DNA from: Kingdonia uniflora
Taxonomy: Eukaryota > Streptophyta > Magnoliopsida > Ranunculales > Circaeasteraceae
Reading direction: 5' to 3'
DNA: 64,000 nucleotides
Assembly (NCBI GenBank): GCA_014058105.1
Contig: JACGCM010000674.1
Span: 62,001-126,000, forward strand
The notes under the pieces are model-generated. The model was not told the origin of the DNA. It did no database searches and saw only the letters and a program-made list of their open reading frames with translations. Positions 46,996-56,924 of this stretch are shown piece by piece. Position numbers and translations under genes: made by a program. Within the stretch, counting starts at the first letter, position 1. The number at the start of each line of letters is the position of its first letter.

Positions 46996-47270
46996 CATCT
47001 TTCACCGTCGCTTAGGCTAACTCGCGAAGATTATTAATATACTCCACCATCGTCAGAAGAATATAGTAATACTGATAGAGGAAGAAGAAATCCAATTTAG
47101 CAGCCTCCACTTCCAACTCAGTCATTCCTTTATATGATAACTTAATAGGTACGAGAGTCCTAGATGACAAAGACAGCCGGCCAAAATATTGCGTCTTCAA
47201 CTCCCAGTACTTGGCTTCTGCACATTTTATAAATTTCTCATGAAGAATCTAAGCTCGCGTCTTCACCATG
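46996..47270 (-). pseudogene. Antisense MVKTR ORF of gypsy B, broken
   Basis: It starts MVKTRA at 47270, is stopped after six codons and reopens to read AKYWELKTQYFGRLSLSS, then SYKGMTELEVEAAKLDFFF. The pattern YFGxxSL, Y-GM and EA....F matches the antisense ORF of gypsy C at 39097-38795, in the same place relative to the 3' LTR. Function unknown. Confidence 0.5.
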
Positions 47271-47516
47271 TTACAGAGAAAATGAAACACCCTTATGTCT
47301 TCATAATATGATATTTATAGTCTTCTAACCTCGAATTCAAAGTCCCAACAACCGAACAGACTGCCATTGCTGAGCATTGGAACTCTACATAACCTGGTCA
47401 AACCATTTTAAGATATGTACGACAGGACATTGGAAATGACCACTGCATTAAAAACCTGTCCCACAGTTCGTACACGACAGTTTGAGAAAACACTAAAACA
47501 TCAAACAGTTCCTGAT

Positions 47517-47980
47517 TGTAGTAGCATATTCCCTAGAATTGACAAGAAGAAGCTAGTATAACCATGTTGAAGGTTTGTGATCATTGGAGAAGATGTCAAG
47601 TGCAAGCCTACAAATTCTACAGTAACCGTTACACTTGATCAAATAGAGTCGTTACAAGATATCCATGAAGTTTGCCCACTACCCATTAAAATAGGAGACC
47701 AATTATTTATAACTGCCCATATCTATTATAAATACAGGCAGAGCACATGTAAAAATGGATCCAGAACTCTGTTATTTTTTACTATTTACATCTATTCTAT
47801 CTTTCAGAATTGTAATAACTAGTACATATTGGAATTCATCCTCAAACCCTCCTCCAGATCGTGGTTTTTTTTAAGGTTTTATTAAATTTTTACGCAAAAT
47901 CTATTGTGTTCTGGCTTAGAATTGTAATCTCCTTACTGAAGTATTGGCGAAGTTTCCCTTCTGGAAAACATGCCATTACA
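47517..47980 (+). repeat. Right LTR of gypsy B
   Basis: 464 bp, TGTAGTAGCATATTCC to CCATTACA, followed by ACATC, the target duplication. The polypurine tract before it is not obvious. Confidence 0.9.
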
Positions 47981-47985
47981 ACATC

Positions 47986-48250
47986 AACAGAAGTTACGGT
48001 CTAAGTTTTATCCAAGATAAATCGACGACTCTGTATGAAGACAATGTAACTTGCATCATTCAAGTCAAATGCAGATTTATTAAATGCGACAGAACGAAGC
48101 ACTTGACCTAAATTCTTCCACATACACGAGTTACAGAAGTCGAATGAGATTAACATCGTTCAAGTCCGTTCAGAAGACAACTTAAATGACCTATTCACGA
48201 AGGCTCATGCACATCCTACATTTAATATATTGATATACAAAATCGGCATG
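47986..48250 (+). pseudogene. Copia A RNase H, C-terminal part
   Basis: It continues the frame cut at 20518: INRSYGLSFIQDKSTTLYED, then KCDRTKHLT, FFHTHELQKSNEINI, RSEDNLNDLFTKA and YKIGMQSL. These are the last motifs of copia RNase H. One stop lies near 48110. The join with 20500-20518 across a 27.5-kb insertion confirms the nesting. Confidence 0.88.
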
Positions 48251-48550
48251 CAAAGTTTACATAATTTATTATTTCATGGAGATAGATCTCAGGGAGATCA
48301 ACGTCATGGGGAGTAGTCCCAGCCTGACGTGGACACATGCGTATTGTACTCATTTTCCTGATAGTACAATTTTTATCGTAGAAGGTTTTATTGACTAGAG
48401 GTTTTGATGAGGCAACATATATGCCTCTACAACCCATACAAGGCTTAGGATTGTATTATTTCCTTGCACAGTTTTTTGCCCAATGGGATTTTGCTAGGCA
48501 GAAGTTTTAATGAGGCAAGACGTCATAGTATGAAATACCCCAATGGGGAG

Positions 48551-48804
48551 TTTTAGGAGTTGGGTGCAACCAAAATGAGAGAACCCAACTGGGTTGGGGT
48601 ATCTAGATTGGATTCCTAATAGGCCCATATAACTAGGGTTTATGAGGAAAGTTTACAGGGACTTGTATATATACACTTATCACAATGTTAAATATTGTAA
48701 CCTACAACAAACCTCAGGGTTAATATCAATATCAAACTTTCTATTTTCTTTCATCTCTATGTGTATGTGTATGATTGCTTAGTAGTTTAGCTTGGTATCC
48801 AACA
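48551..48804 (+). repeat. Right LTR of copia A
   Basis: It starts TTTTAGGAGTTGGGTG after a purine-rich AATGGGGAG and ends GGTATCCAACA. The next five bases, ATAGT, equal those before the left LTR. Confidence 0.88.
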
Positions 48805-48829
48805 ATAGTAACCTATCTTGATTTAAGAC

Positions 48830-48966
48830 CCATATCGGGTTTGCGATCCCCGTCGGGTTAGACAACAGTTTTGGGTATAAAAATACTCCTATGGATCTTA
48901 AAAATAGGATCCAAACCCGCTATAATCGGGTTTGGTTTTGGGTAATCGGTTCCAAATTGCTATCCC
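48830..48966. mobile_element. Possible end of another hAT-like element
   Basis: The sequence ATCGGGTTTGGTTTTGGGTA ends in TTGCTATCCCCTAG, which resembles the ATTGCCATCCCTA ends of the two hAT-like elements here. No matching left end was found, and the copia insertion may have separated or removed it. Confidence 0.3.
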
Positions 48967-48998
48967 CTAGACTATAAGGGAGGGAGAGATTCTGAGGC

Positions 48999-50680
48999 TA
49001 AGGATGGCAATTTGCTCGCCCCGCTGGGGATCCACCCCACCCCGCTCCGAACGGGGCAGATTTGGTATGAGCTAATCGAGTATGGGGGTGGGGGTGGGGG
49101 TGGGGATGGGATAAGCTACCCAAAATCCGTCGGGGATTGGGGCGGATTTGGGACTGCTAACATAAAATTCGTTATCCGCCCACTAAATATTAATCAATAC
49201 TTTTACTATTATACCCCTTGGATATAACTTAGATTATTAGAAACCTTTATTCATACATTGACAAATCCTCTTCTCTCTATTCGCACAGCAAGCTCTCAAA
49301 TCTCTTATCTCTCTGTATCTGATCTCGTTGAATCATGGTGGAAAATCGAGGAATCATTGAATCCTCTTCTTTGTATCTCAAACATCATTGAATCCTCTTC
49401 TCTGCAGTCAATTCACCACCACTACTCTCATGGCAAATTCCACTATCTCCTCCACAACGTCATTGCAACTCCTTCCTTCCTCCTTTCTGCTTCTTCTAAC
49501 CTAAACCTCAACAACAACAACAACAAACCCCTAAATCCCAATTCTATCTCTACTCGGTTCTCAATCCAAGATTTAGCCCACGAGCTCAAACACAATCGAT
49601 TCGATATCGAATCGTGCTGTGTTACAATGTACACTTCTACTGAAAATGGGGTTCCCTTGATTCTCCCCAATTTGAAACTAAAAGTTAATCGAAGCGATTC
49701 GGATGGTGTTGAAAGCTGTGTATGATGGAGGGTTTCCTTACGGTGGGAGGGTCGGGATGGGACGACACACTGCGATTCGGTATTTGAAGAATACGTTGGA
49801 GAATCCCAGTTGGTGGTTCTGTGTAAGGTTTGTTCCTCATGTGTTTGAGTTTTGTCATTTTAGTAAATTGTGTTTGATTGTAGGAGAGAGGATTGATGAT
49901 AAGTGTTTGATTGAATTGATAGAGAGGTTGTTTCGACGTGGGGTTTTACGAGTTGAGTTGGGAGGGTGTAGTATGGGGAAAAGTTTACCTCAAGAGTGTA
50001 GTTTGAATTTTATTTTGGTTAATATTTACTTAGGTGGGTTGGATAAACAACTCCAAAATTTTTGACTTTGGATTGATAGGGAGAACCCCAAGTTTGAATC
50101 CGGGGTGCTTTATTTTAGAGTCATGCAGAAGCCTGTAAAAGTTTATGTAGTTAGGTATTTGGATGAGATAATGGTGACAACTTCCGGCTCAAAAGTGCTT
50201 TTATTAGACTTGAAGAATCAGGTTGAGAAATACTTGGAACGGGTTTTGAAGCTGAATGTAGATAGATTGGAAACTGCAATTTATAGTGCTGTCACAGAGA
50301 AAAGGATATGTTGATGATGATAAGATCTCTTGCTCAATCACTGCTTGGTTATATTTTTTCAAATTCAGAATATGTAATGATGTAAGCTGCTTTTTCAGAA
50401 TATGTAATGCTGTAAATTGCTTACTATGCTTGCTCAGAATATGTATTATGAAATGCTGTAAACTATTTTTTCAGAATATGTAATGTTGTAAACTGTTTTT
50501 TTTGTTTGTTTATAAGTTAAATGGGGAGGGGATGGTATTGAACGTATTTATGCGGGGCGGATTTGGGGATCCCCGCTTAATTTAAATGGGGATTGGGGCG
50601 GGGATGGGAGGTGGAAACCTAAGCGGGGATAGGAATGGTATTGGCTCCCCCGCCCCAAATCCGCCTCATTGCCATCCCTA
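48999..50680. mobile_element. Pack-hAT-like element with captured maturase fragment
   Basis: The ends are TAAGGATGGCAAT and, reversed, TAGGGATGGCAAT. A perfect 8-bp duplication TCTGAGGC flanks it (48991-48998, 50681-50688). The termini are G-rich (GGGGGTGGGGGTGGGGGTGGGG at 49084-49105, and mirrored C-rich blocks at the right). At 1,682 bp, it has no transposase. The interior 49258-50330 is a piece of a host gene. Confidence 0.9.
49258..50330 (+). pseudogene. Captured nuclear group II intron maturase fragment
   Basis: Two frames join. The first, 49258-49690, reads HHHYSHGKFHYLLHNVIATP, RFDIESCC and GVPLILPNLKLKV. After a shift near 49686 the second reads IEAIRMVLKAVYDGG, YGGRVGMGRHTAIRYLKN, NPSWWF and ELGGCSMGKSLPQE. 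From 50105 it reads KPVKVYVVRYLDEIMVTTSG and LNVDRLETAIYSAVTEK. This matches the reverse-transcriptase-like domain of plant nuclear-encoded organellar intron maturases (nMAT type). RYLDEI stands where an RT would have Y-DD. Stops and frameshifts make it non-functional. Confidence 0.85.
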
Positions 50681-50688
50681 TCTGAGGC

Positions 50689-50889
50689 ATACGGACAACA
50701 AAAGTTTTTGGGGCCTGCTAGCCCAAACACGATTGGAGATGCTCTACGGTTTATCAATGAAAGCCAGCAAACCCCTGATCAAAACATAAGCACGTATCTC
50801 GATAAAAATTGACGATTATAAGACCCAAAGTTCACTTTTTAACAGTTGAAACTTATGTGATGTGACTCTCAAGCATACACACTCTTTCT
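50689..50889 (+). promoter_or_regulatory. Probable promoter-proximal region of the SUVR-type gene
   Basis: Sequence between the hAT-like element and the CT-rich leader. No clear TATA box was seen. The hAT-like insertion ends 200 bp upstream of the leader, so it probably sits in or next to the promoter. Confidence 0.4.
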
Positions 50890-50922
50890 CTCTCTCTCTC
50901 TCTCACACACATTTTAGGGTTT
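50881..50922 (+). promoter_or_regulatory. CT microsatellite and telo-box in 5' leader
   Basis: A (CT)n run (about 50885-50904) followed by CACACACA and TTAGGGTTT (50914-50922). CT-rich leaders and telo-boxes are common near transcription starts of plant genes and support a real 5' UTR here. Confidence 0.6.
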
Positions 50923-50951
50923 GGATTTTCCCTAATTTTTCACCCTCATCG

Positions 50952-52382
50952 ATGATCGCACTCACAAACACTAATACATTGGCATCATTTCGAGGTAAAA
51001 TTTCGATTTTCATCGATTTTTTACTGTGAAATTCGACATTTTCTCTGCTAATTAAGGTTAGAATCACTTGATTGAAGTATGATAAGCTTAGGGTTTTGGT
51101 GTTTTAAGTTATTTCCGTTTCTAATTGTTGCCATCTTTGGTGCATTTCGATTTTGATTTCGTTTCTGCATGTTGGATATTTGGGGTTTTTCGTTTTTTGT
51201 GTTGTTTCGGTAATTTGTGATTTGGGGTGTATTTGCATGTTTTCATAAGTATTAACATGTTTAATTTTGGGTTTTAGTTTGTAATTTTTGGGGTTTTTGT
51301 TTTTGCATGCGGGGAGTGAGGGTTTTGGGTTTAGGGGGTCATGGAGCTGATCATGGTAATTTGTCCAATAATAGTAGTATTTGATGTTTGTAGATTATCC
51401 TTTTTGGGAAAAATGTGAAATACCCATTGTGGTTTAAATCCGAATATCCCGTTTTAAGTAAAAAAAAAAGAAAAATCCCGTGTTTTTGCAAAACCAAAAC
51501 CCCATGTAGATCATGGCAATTTACAGTTTACACAATTCTGGTAGAGTTTGGCTACAAAAATATGCATTAATAAGCTCGTTTTAGATTACACTTTTAAGAA
51601 AAATGTAAAATGGCCATTTCTAACCCTTATCTGTGTACCCCGTTTTACTAAAAATCATGTGTTTTTTTAAAACCGGAAAGACGCTGGACAATTTTTTGAA
51701 CATAACTAGAACACTAGTAGTAGATCTTGATTTCCCTTAAATGGTTCGATTCTAACTCTAAATAGAGAAATTTGTTGTTAGTGAAACACTGAAACTTAAG
51801 TGTACACCCTTTCAAAATTATAATTTTATTTGTCTTGCAGGCATTGTTGATGTCTTGAGTCGTTCCACGTAAGCATTGTTAATTGATAGTTGGTAGTTTA
51901 CGGATGGTTAATACAGTAATTATTTTGCCCATGTTTTGTTCTTGTTTTTATTGCGAATATGGCTTTTATGATCCCGTAATTTTCCAAGCCGTTTACTTAG
52001 CCTGATTTGTTCGTTCTATTCTCTAAAAGTTTCAGTTTCTCTGAGGAATATGTTTCTCTTTCTACTTGCCATTTCAATCCCTTTTACTGGAAAGCACTAT
52101 AATGTTTAAATATGAAACTCTGGGCACTTATCAGTTCTTCATTGAGGTTTTTTCTGCAGGTTGTTTGGTTTATTTACTGTTTCAACACTTTTGTTCTACT
52201 AAAAGGAGTCCAGATTGAGATATTGTTTTGGGTGGTAAATGCAGGTACCAGCTTCATTTTCCAAGAACAAAAAGTAGAACGAGACACGATGTTGGCCTGA
52301 TTGATTGTTTCACGGAGTTGTCTGATAACGTTCGGAGTAGTAATGGCGCCGGACCTGGATATGAGACGCATCAACGCTTATA
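50952..52382 (+). promoter_or_regulatory. Possible spliced upstream ORF overlapping the SUVR start
   Basis: ATG at 50952 opens MIALTNTNTLASFR up to a donor at 50995. Exon-like 51841-51868, after TTGCAG, continues GIVDVLSRS. A third exon from 52245, after TGCAG, continues the frame past the main ATG to a TAA near 52382. If spliced this way, the uORF would overlap the main frame and reduce its translation. The exons are inferred from splice motifs only. Confidence 0.35.
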
Positions 52383-52537
52383 ATGCAATGAAGGAAATGG
52401 GGATAGATAAAAAAATAGTGAAACCAGTTTTAGACAATCTCTTAAAGTTATACGATGAAGAAGCATGGAAGGTGCTTATAGAGTCAGAAAACTATAGTTA
52501 TCTTGTAGATGCTATATTTGAACACCAGAATAAGAGA
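52343..52537 (+). CDS. WIYLD-domain exon of SUVR-type gene
   Basis: 65 codons in phase 0, starting MAPDLDMRRINAYNAM and ending FEHQNKR, followed by the donor GTGGTG. The WIYLD domain covers residues ~8-62 and is known from plant SUVR proteins, where it binds ubiquitin in SUVR4. An upstream in-frame ATG at 52301 exists, but it lies in the spliced leader. I prefer 52343, where domain similarity begins. Confidence 0.7.
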
Positions 52538-53878
52538 GTGGTGCGCTTCTTTATCTCATTAATTTTATCACGGCCAACACTTGCAATTTTTTAATCTATT
52601 TTTTTTATATCAGTCTTAGTAATTTGTTACATTTGTTGATCTCTTAATTAGGAGGAGAAAACAAAGACAAGGAGAGAATCTCAATTAAGCGAGGAGTTCA
52701 ATAGACCTCCATTAAAAAGATTACGCACTCATCAGGAAGTCCAGACTTCTTTGGGTGAAACATCACTGAAAAGGCATAGACTAGAGGACTCTGATCAACC
52801 AAACAACTGTTTGACGGAGGAACATAACAATCTAAAAGAAATTGCTTCATCTAAAGCTAGTCCTACCCAAGAACGGTTAGAGCACTATCATTTACGTACT
52901 AGGGAAAAGCAGCGCGTATACGAGCACAAATCACCTGAGACGGATTTTAGGGACAATGGGAAGGAACTTGCGGAGAAAACTCAGCTTTGTTTTGATAACA
53001 ATGTAGCTCAATCTGGATCTATTTCCTCCCAGTCACACCTCAAAGGAAAGGGACCATTCCACAAAAAGCATCACCCTTCGTGAGAAAAACTATTGAGAAG
53101 AAGAGGTCATCTTCTGTAGTGTACTTTAAGGAACCAAAGGTTGAGCCTGGCATTATTCTTATGCCTAAAAAAGATGCCCGTAGTCCTTTTAGCAATGGTA
53201 TCTTAATTGAACCCAAAAGTGAGAAAGTGATGACTAACGTAACAGAATTTGAGCTTCCAATTACCGAGCTTCCAATTACTATGATACGTCCACCGGAACC
53301 AACTTTAACTAGTGGTGAAGGTATGTTTCTTTCTATATATTCTGGTGACAATGTAAATTGTTTGTTTCTATATTTAAATGCTGAATTAAGTACTTTTTGT
53401 TAGATTTCCTGGTGGTGTTGAATGTGAAAGGTCAAACTAACGCTTCTGCATTTTTATTTTTTGTATCCTGAAATTGGATATGACTGATTAGTAATGCACC
53501 TGATGATGATGATGATAAAAGAGTTATACTGTAGTTGCAATTTAGTATTCCGTCCATATTGGCGTTGACTTTTTTTTAATCGTACAGTTGATTGTTTGAT
53601 TCCTATGAGAAAATTAAAGTTTGAGATACCCCGTAAGACAAACCCTTATGTTTCTCTTAACTGCAAGTTCAATTTTACCCTGTTTCTTTCACTCTTTCAG
53701 ATCCGTTTCCTACCAAGGATTGCTCATTTGCAAGTGAGGATGCCAATGGCTTAGAATCCCTGGCCTCACAATATGCGGATGCGACAACTAATGATACTGG
53801 TATAGAATGTGGAGGTATTTTTAGCCTGTGACTTGTATTTACTGTAATTTTTTTCTTCTACATTGATGGTTCTGTTTT

Positions 53879-54273
53879 TGATGTAAATTATCTCGCGGAA
53901 GCCAAAAGGTTCAAGATGCAACAATTAAAAAACATAATACAACTACTAATTTATTAAATCTCTCTACTAAAACTGTACCTAAAACAAACATAACTCAAAT
54001 AACCTAAAACAAAAAACTAGAGGAACTTTTTTTTGTATAGGCGTAAGGAAACTCATCACAATTAGAAGCTTAATAGAACTTATAGACCATATTTATGGAA
54101 TAATTAGGAAACCATCTAATCTGGAAAATATGAAAAAAAATCCTAATAAGCCTTGTTTTGGAAAATTTGAAAGTTCCCAAAAAATAGAAACTAATACTCA
54201 AATAAAAAAATAGAAAGAAAGTGCACTACATGGCGTGTAGACAATTGGTAAGTGGTACATGTAAACGACCACA
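53879..54273 (-). repeat. LTR of element D (3' copy)
   Basis: Shares TCTCGCGGAA, AATTAAAAAACA, TAATTAGGAAAC and AGAAAGAAAGTGCACTAC with 56019-56407. By position relative to the PBS it is the 3' LTR on the minus strand. Confidence 0.85.
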
Positions 54274-54399
54274 TCAACTTTCCCTGACTTGACTTGAAAA
54301 ATTTGAATTTTATGGATCGGGATAGGCGGTTATGGGATCTACAAATTTAGTTTCCACTCGTGTTCATGAAGGTTTTTAGTGATCAAATGTCACATATTT

Positions 54400-54909
54400 C
54401 TTAAATTGGGGACAATCCCTCTTCATATGCCTTGATTTATCGCACCCAAAGCATGAAATGTACTAGTCTGATATTGGACACGAGCATGAAATTCCGATGT
54501 TCATGATGCTTGAGCGGTAGAGGTTGAACTCGTAGTAGAGTAGGTAGTTGGGTTATCGCACGCACCCAAAGCATGAAATGTACTAGTCTGATATCGGACA
54601 CGAGCATGAAATTCTGATGTTCATGATGCTTGAGTGGTAGAAGTTGAACTCGTAGTAGATTAGGTAGTTGGGTTGTGCAGGTCTTTTGACTTCACGGCAT
54701 ACTTTACAGTGTTCGACATCCTGAGAAGAGATACAAACTTGTGATTTGTGAGCATCAGTATCACTCAACTTAGCATGAGTGTATTTTAAATAGAATTCAT
54801 CTGTGTACTCCTTTACACTTAACTTGCCGTGTCGCAAATTCTGTACACGCATGAAGACATCCCTTTCGTACTCAATGAGAACAAACCCTGTCATAAAAAT
54901 TTGTTGCAT
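54400..54909 (-). pseudogene. Gag of element D
   Basis: The minus strand reads MTGFVLIEYERDVFMRVQNL, then LSVKEYTDEFYLKYTHAKLS (54909-54740), the end of a gypsy-type retrotrans_gag domain. A zinc knuckle CFGCDKSRHMKRDC (CX2CX4HX4C) is at about 54458-54415 in another frame. A duplicated segment lies between them. Confidence 0.75.
54440..54680. repeat. Tandem duplication of about 120 bp in element D
   Basis: Two copies share CGCACCCAAAGCATGAAATG, TACTAGTCTGATAT, GACACGAGCATGAAATTC and GAACTCGTAGTAGA, with a few differences. They begin near 54440 and 54560. Confidence 0.85.
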
Positions 54910-54964
54910 CTTCCACCATTCGGTAATCGGCGGAAAGCCGTCCTGGATACGTGTAAATTGTAAA

Positions 54965-55230
54965 TTATTCCATCACGTGAGTGCGTATCTGTTGAATTTG
55001 TTTTCAATAGCATTACTCGATTGAGATCAGTGTATTTCTTATATGCAAATATTTTGTTGACTCGAGTGATCAAATCAATAAAGACATCTGGATCGAGTTA
55101 TTCCACCACGTGAGTGCGTATCCGTTGAATTTGTTTTCAATAGTATTACTCGATTGAGATCAATGTATTTCTCATATGCAAATATTTTGTTGACTTGAGT
55201 GATCAAATCAATAAAGACATCTTGATCGAG
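54965..55230. repeat. 133-bp tandem duplication in element D
   Basis: Copies start TTATTCCATCACGTGAGTGC at 54965 and TTATTCCACCACGTGAGTGC at 55098, and end CATCTGGATCGAG and CATCTTGATCGAG. About 95% identical by eye. Confidence 0.9.
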
Positions 55231-56018
55231 TTGCTCATCAAAGTCATCAATATTTAGCTTAACGTCTTGATGAATAGAAGCAGTAGCATGAGTAAAAGCA
55301 GATAAATCATTACCTCACGGGTTGTGGTGACCCCATTATAGTTGTTATTGTCTCGTTCTCCCCCGATATCTGCTTTCCAAAACTTTCTTTCCCATGTTGA
55401 AGTGAACGGTCTCGACCATGTTCATGAATCGGTGAGGGGTGGAAATTGTTAGAAGATGTGTAATTTCGTAGTTATAGTAACTACAGAATTACACATGCCA
55501 TCTAACAAAATGTGGTGGAATATAGCTGTTTTCGTCCAGGTTGTAAAAGATCTTGGATTGTTGACTCGTTTGACTGCTTGTCATTGCCATGGGTTAGTAC
55601 TTTAGGATCGTCGCTTATCACCGATTTTTGAGGAACTCTAATTGGGTCCACGATATTGGGAGCTTGATTAGAGCCTTTAACCGGTGGTTGACTTTGGTAG
55701 GCGTAAAGGACTTTAGTGATATATATGCACGTAATTCTTCAATTTGCTCTACACTTTAAAGTTTTTCTTTCATGCTTTCCACCGCCTTAAATTTTCCGTT
55801 TATGTTTTCCATCGCCTCTTTAAGCTTATCGAGACGAGTTTTGTCCGATGGAGGTTTCTCCACCTCTTTTCTTCGTCATTGATGGAACGAGCAAAAGAAG
55901 AAATAAAATCTTTTTTAACAGAAATTACTGTAGCAGACACATAAGCAGACTTAGAAAATAATGTAGCAGTCGGTGGAAATTTTTTCCAAGGAAATTGCCT
56001 TTGCTATTATACCAAATT

Positions 56019-56407
56019 TGATGAAATTTTTCTCGCGGAAACTAAAAGATTGAAGATGCAATAATTAAAAAACAAAATACAACTATTATTTGATTAAATC
56101 TTTATGATAAGCTAAATCTGAAACAAACTAAACTTAAACAACCTAATAAAACAACTATAGGAACTCTCCTTTATTAGGCATAAGAGAACTTATCATAATT
56201 AGAAACTTAATAGAACTTAGAATCCATAGTTCTAGAATAATTAGGAAACTTTTTAATGTAGAAAATATGAAAGGAATCCTAATCGGCCATGTGTTTGAAA
56301 ATTAGAAAACTCCCAAAAAGTAAAAACTAATACTAATAATAAAATAGAAAGAAAGTGCACTACGTGGGGTATTGACTGCTGATACGTGTTACGTGTCAAT
56401 GACCACA
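56019..56407 (-). repeat. LTR of element D (5' copy)
   Basis: The copy next to the PBS on the minus strand. It ends ACCACA on the plus strand, that is, it begins TGTGGT in element orientation. Confidence 0.85.
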
Positions 56408-56924
56408 ACCTATAAGTTCTAGTATAAAAATTCATTGCACGAAAACTCGAATCTGATTGTCCCGAATCTCCCAATCCTATTTTGGTTGATTTCTTGGGAA
56501 AGAACAAGGTATTGTCCGAATCATTTAAAATTTGGCCTACTCCGTGTTTTTGCAAATCGACTTGGATTTTCTCCGAGTGGATTAGTTAATATTTTATAGT
56601 ATAATAATTTAATTCTTAATTTACGATAAATATAAATACAAATATTTATTACTTTTAGTATATGGAAAAAATTAGCCCGGATCAGCAGGTCTAACTCGTG
56701 AAAAACTTTGGGCGATCCAGGTCCCGAGTCTGTGTTTTTGAACCATGATAACGATGCATGTCGTTGATCGTATATTCTTACAAATAATATTAAAACTTTC
56801 ATGGTATTTGGCGATTACAATTGTAGTTGAACAATAATCGAGCTGTAGAGAGGTTACTAATTTTCATAGTGTAGCTCAAGTATTCGACATTATTAAGTGT
56901 TGTTTTATTATTTTACTTTTGCAG
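56408..56924 (+). other. Probable SUVR intron remainder
   Basis: AT-rich sequence, ending in a T-rich tract and TTTTGCAG, a good acceptor at 56924. No other feature was recognised. Confidence 0.45.

Larger units (their letters stand above)
20524..47980 (+). mobile_element. Ty3/gypsy Tat-type retrotransposon B, host of CACTA 2
   Basis: Two 464-bp LTRs (20524-20987 and 47517-47980) begin TGTAGTAG and end CATTACA. The target duplication is ACATC at 20519-20523 and 47981-47985, and joining the flanks restores the copia A RNase H frame. The internal order is PBS, gag, protease, RT, RNase H, a second (archaeal-type) RNase H, integrase, then antisense ORFs before the 3' LTR. That order and the dual RNase H mark the Tat lineage. 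The LTRs differ at about 15% of positions by eye over the first 100 bases. Confidence 0.92.
10862..48804 (+). mobile_element. Ty1/copia retrotransposon A, host of nested insertions
   Basis: LTRs lie at 10862 onward and 48551-48804. The right LTR runs TGTT-like (here TTTT) to AACA. The element is flanked by an identical 5-bp duplication, ATAGT, at 10857-10861 and 48805-48809, proving one insertion event. Inside, gag, protease, integrase, RT and RNase H follow in copia order. About 31 kb of its 37.9 kb is later insertions: a CACTA element in the integrase (15017-18134) and gypsy element B in RNase H (20524-47980). Every domain is broken and the LTRs are strongly diverged, so it is an old insertion. 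Confidence 0.9.
53879..56407 (-). mobile_element. Gag-only LTR retrotransposon D (LARD-like)
   Basis: LTRs of 395 and 389 bp (53879-54273, 56019-56407) start TGATG and end ACCACA on the plus strand. PBS-like ATTTGGTATAATAGC lies on the minus strand at 56017-56003 and a polypurine-like CAGGGAAAGTTGA ends at 54274, so the element points leftwards. The interior has only gag pieces. No protease, RT or integrase is seen in 1.7 kb. Flanking five-base strings do not match, so either borders are slightly off or recombination has occurred. It lies within an intron of the SUVR-type gene. Confidence 0.8.

Noticed and set aside
53874..56412. Target duplication of element D
   Set aside because: The bases before 53879 (GTTTT) and after 56407 (ACCTA) do not match; no alternative border gave a match.
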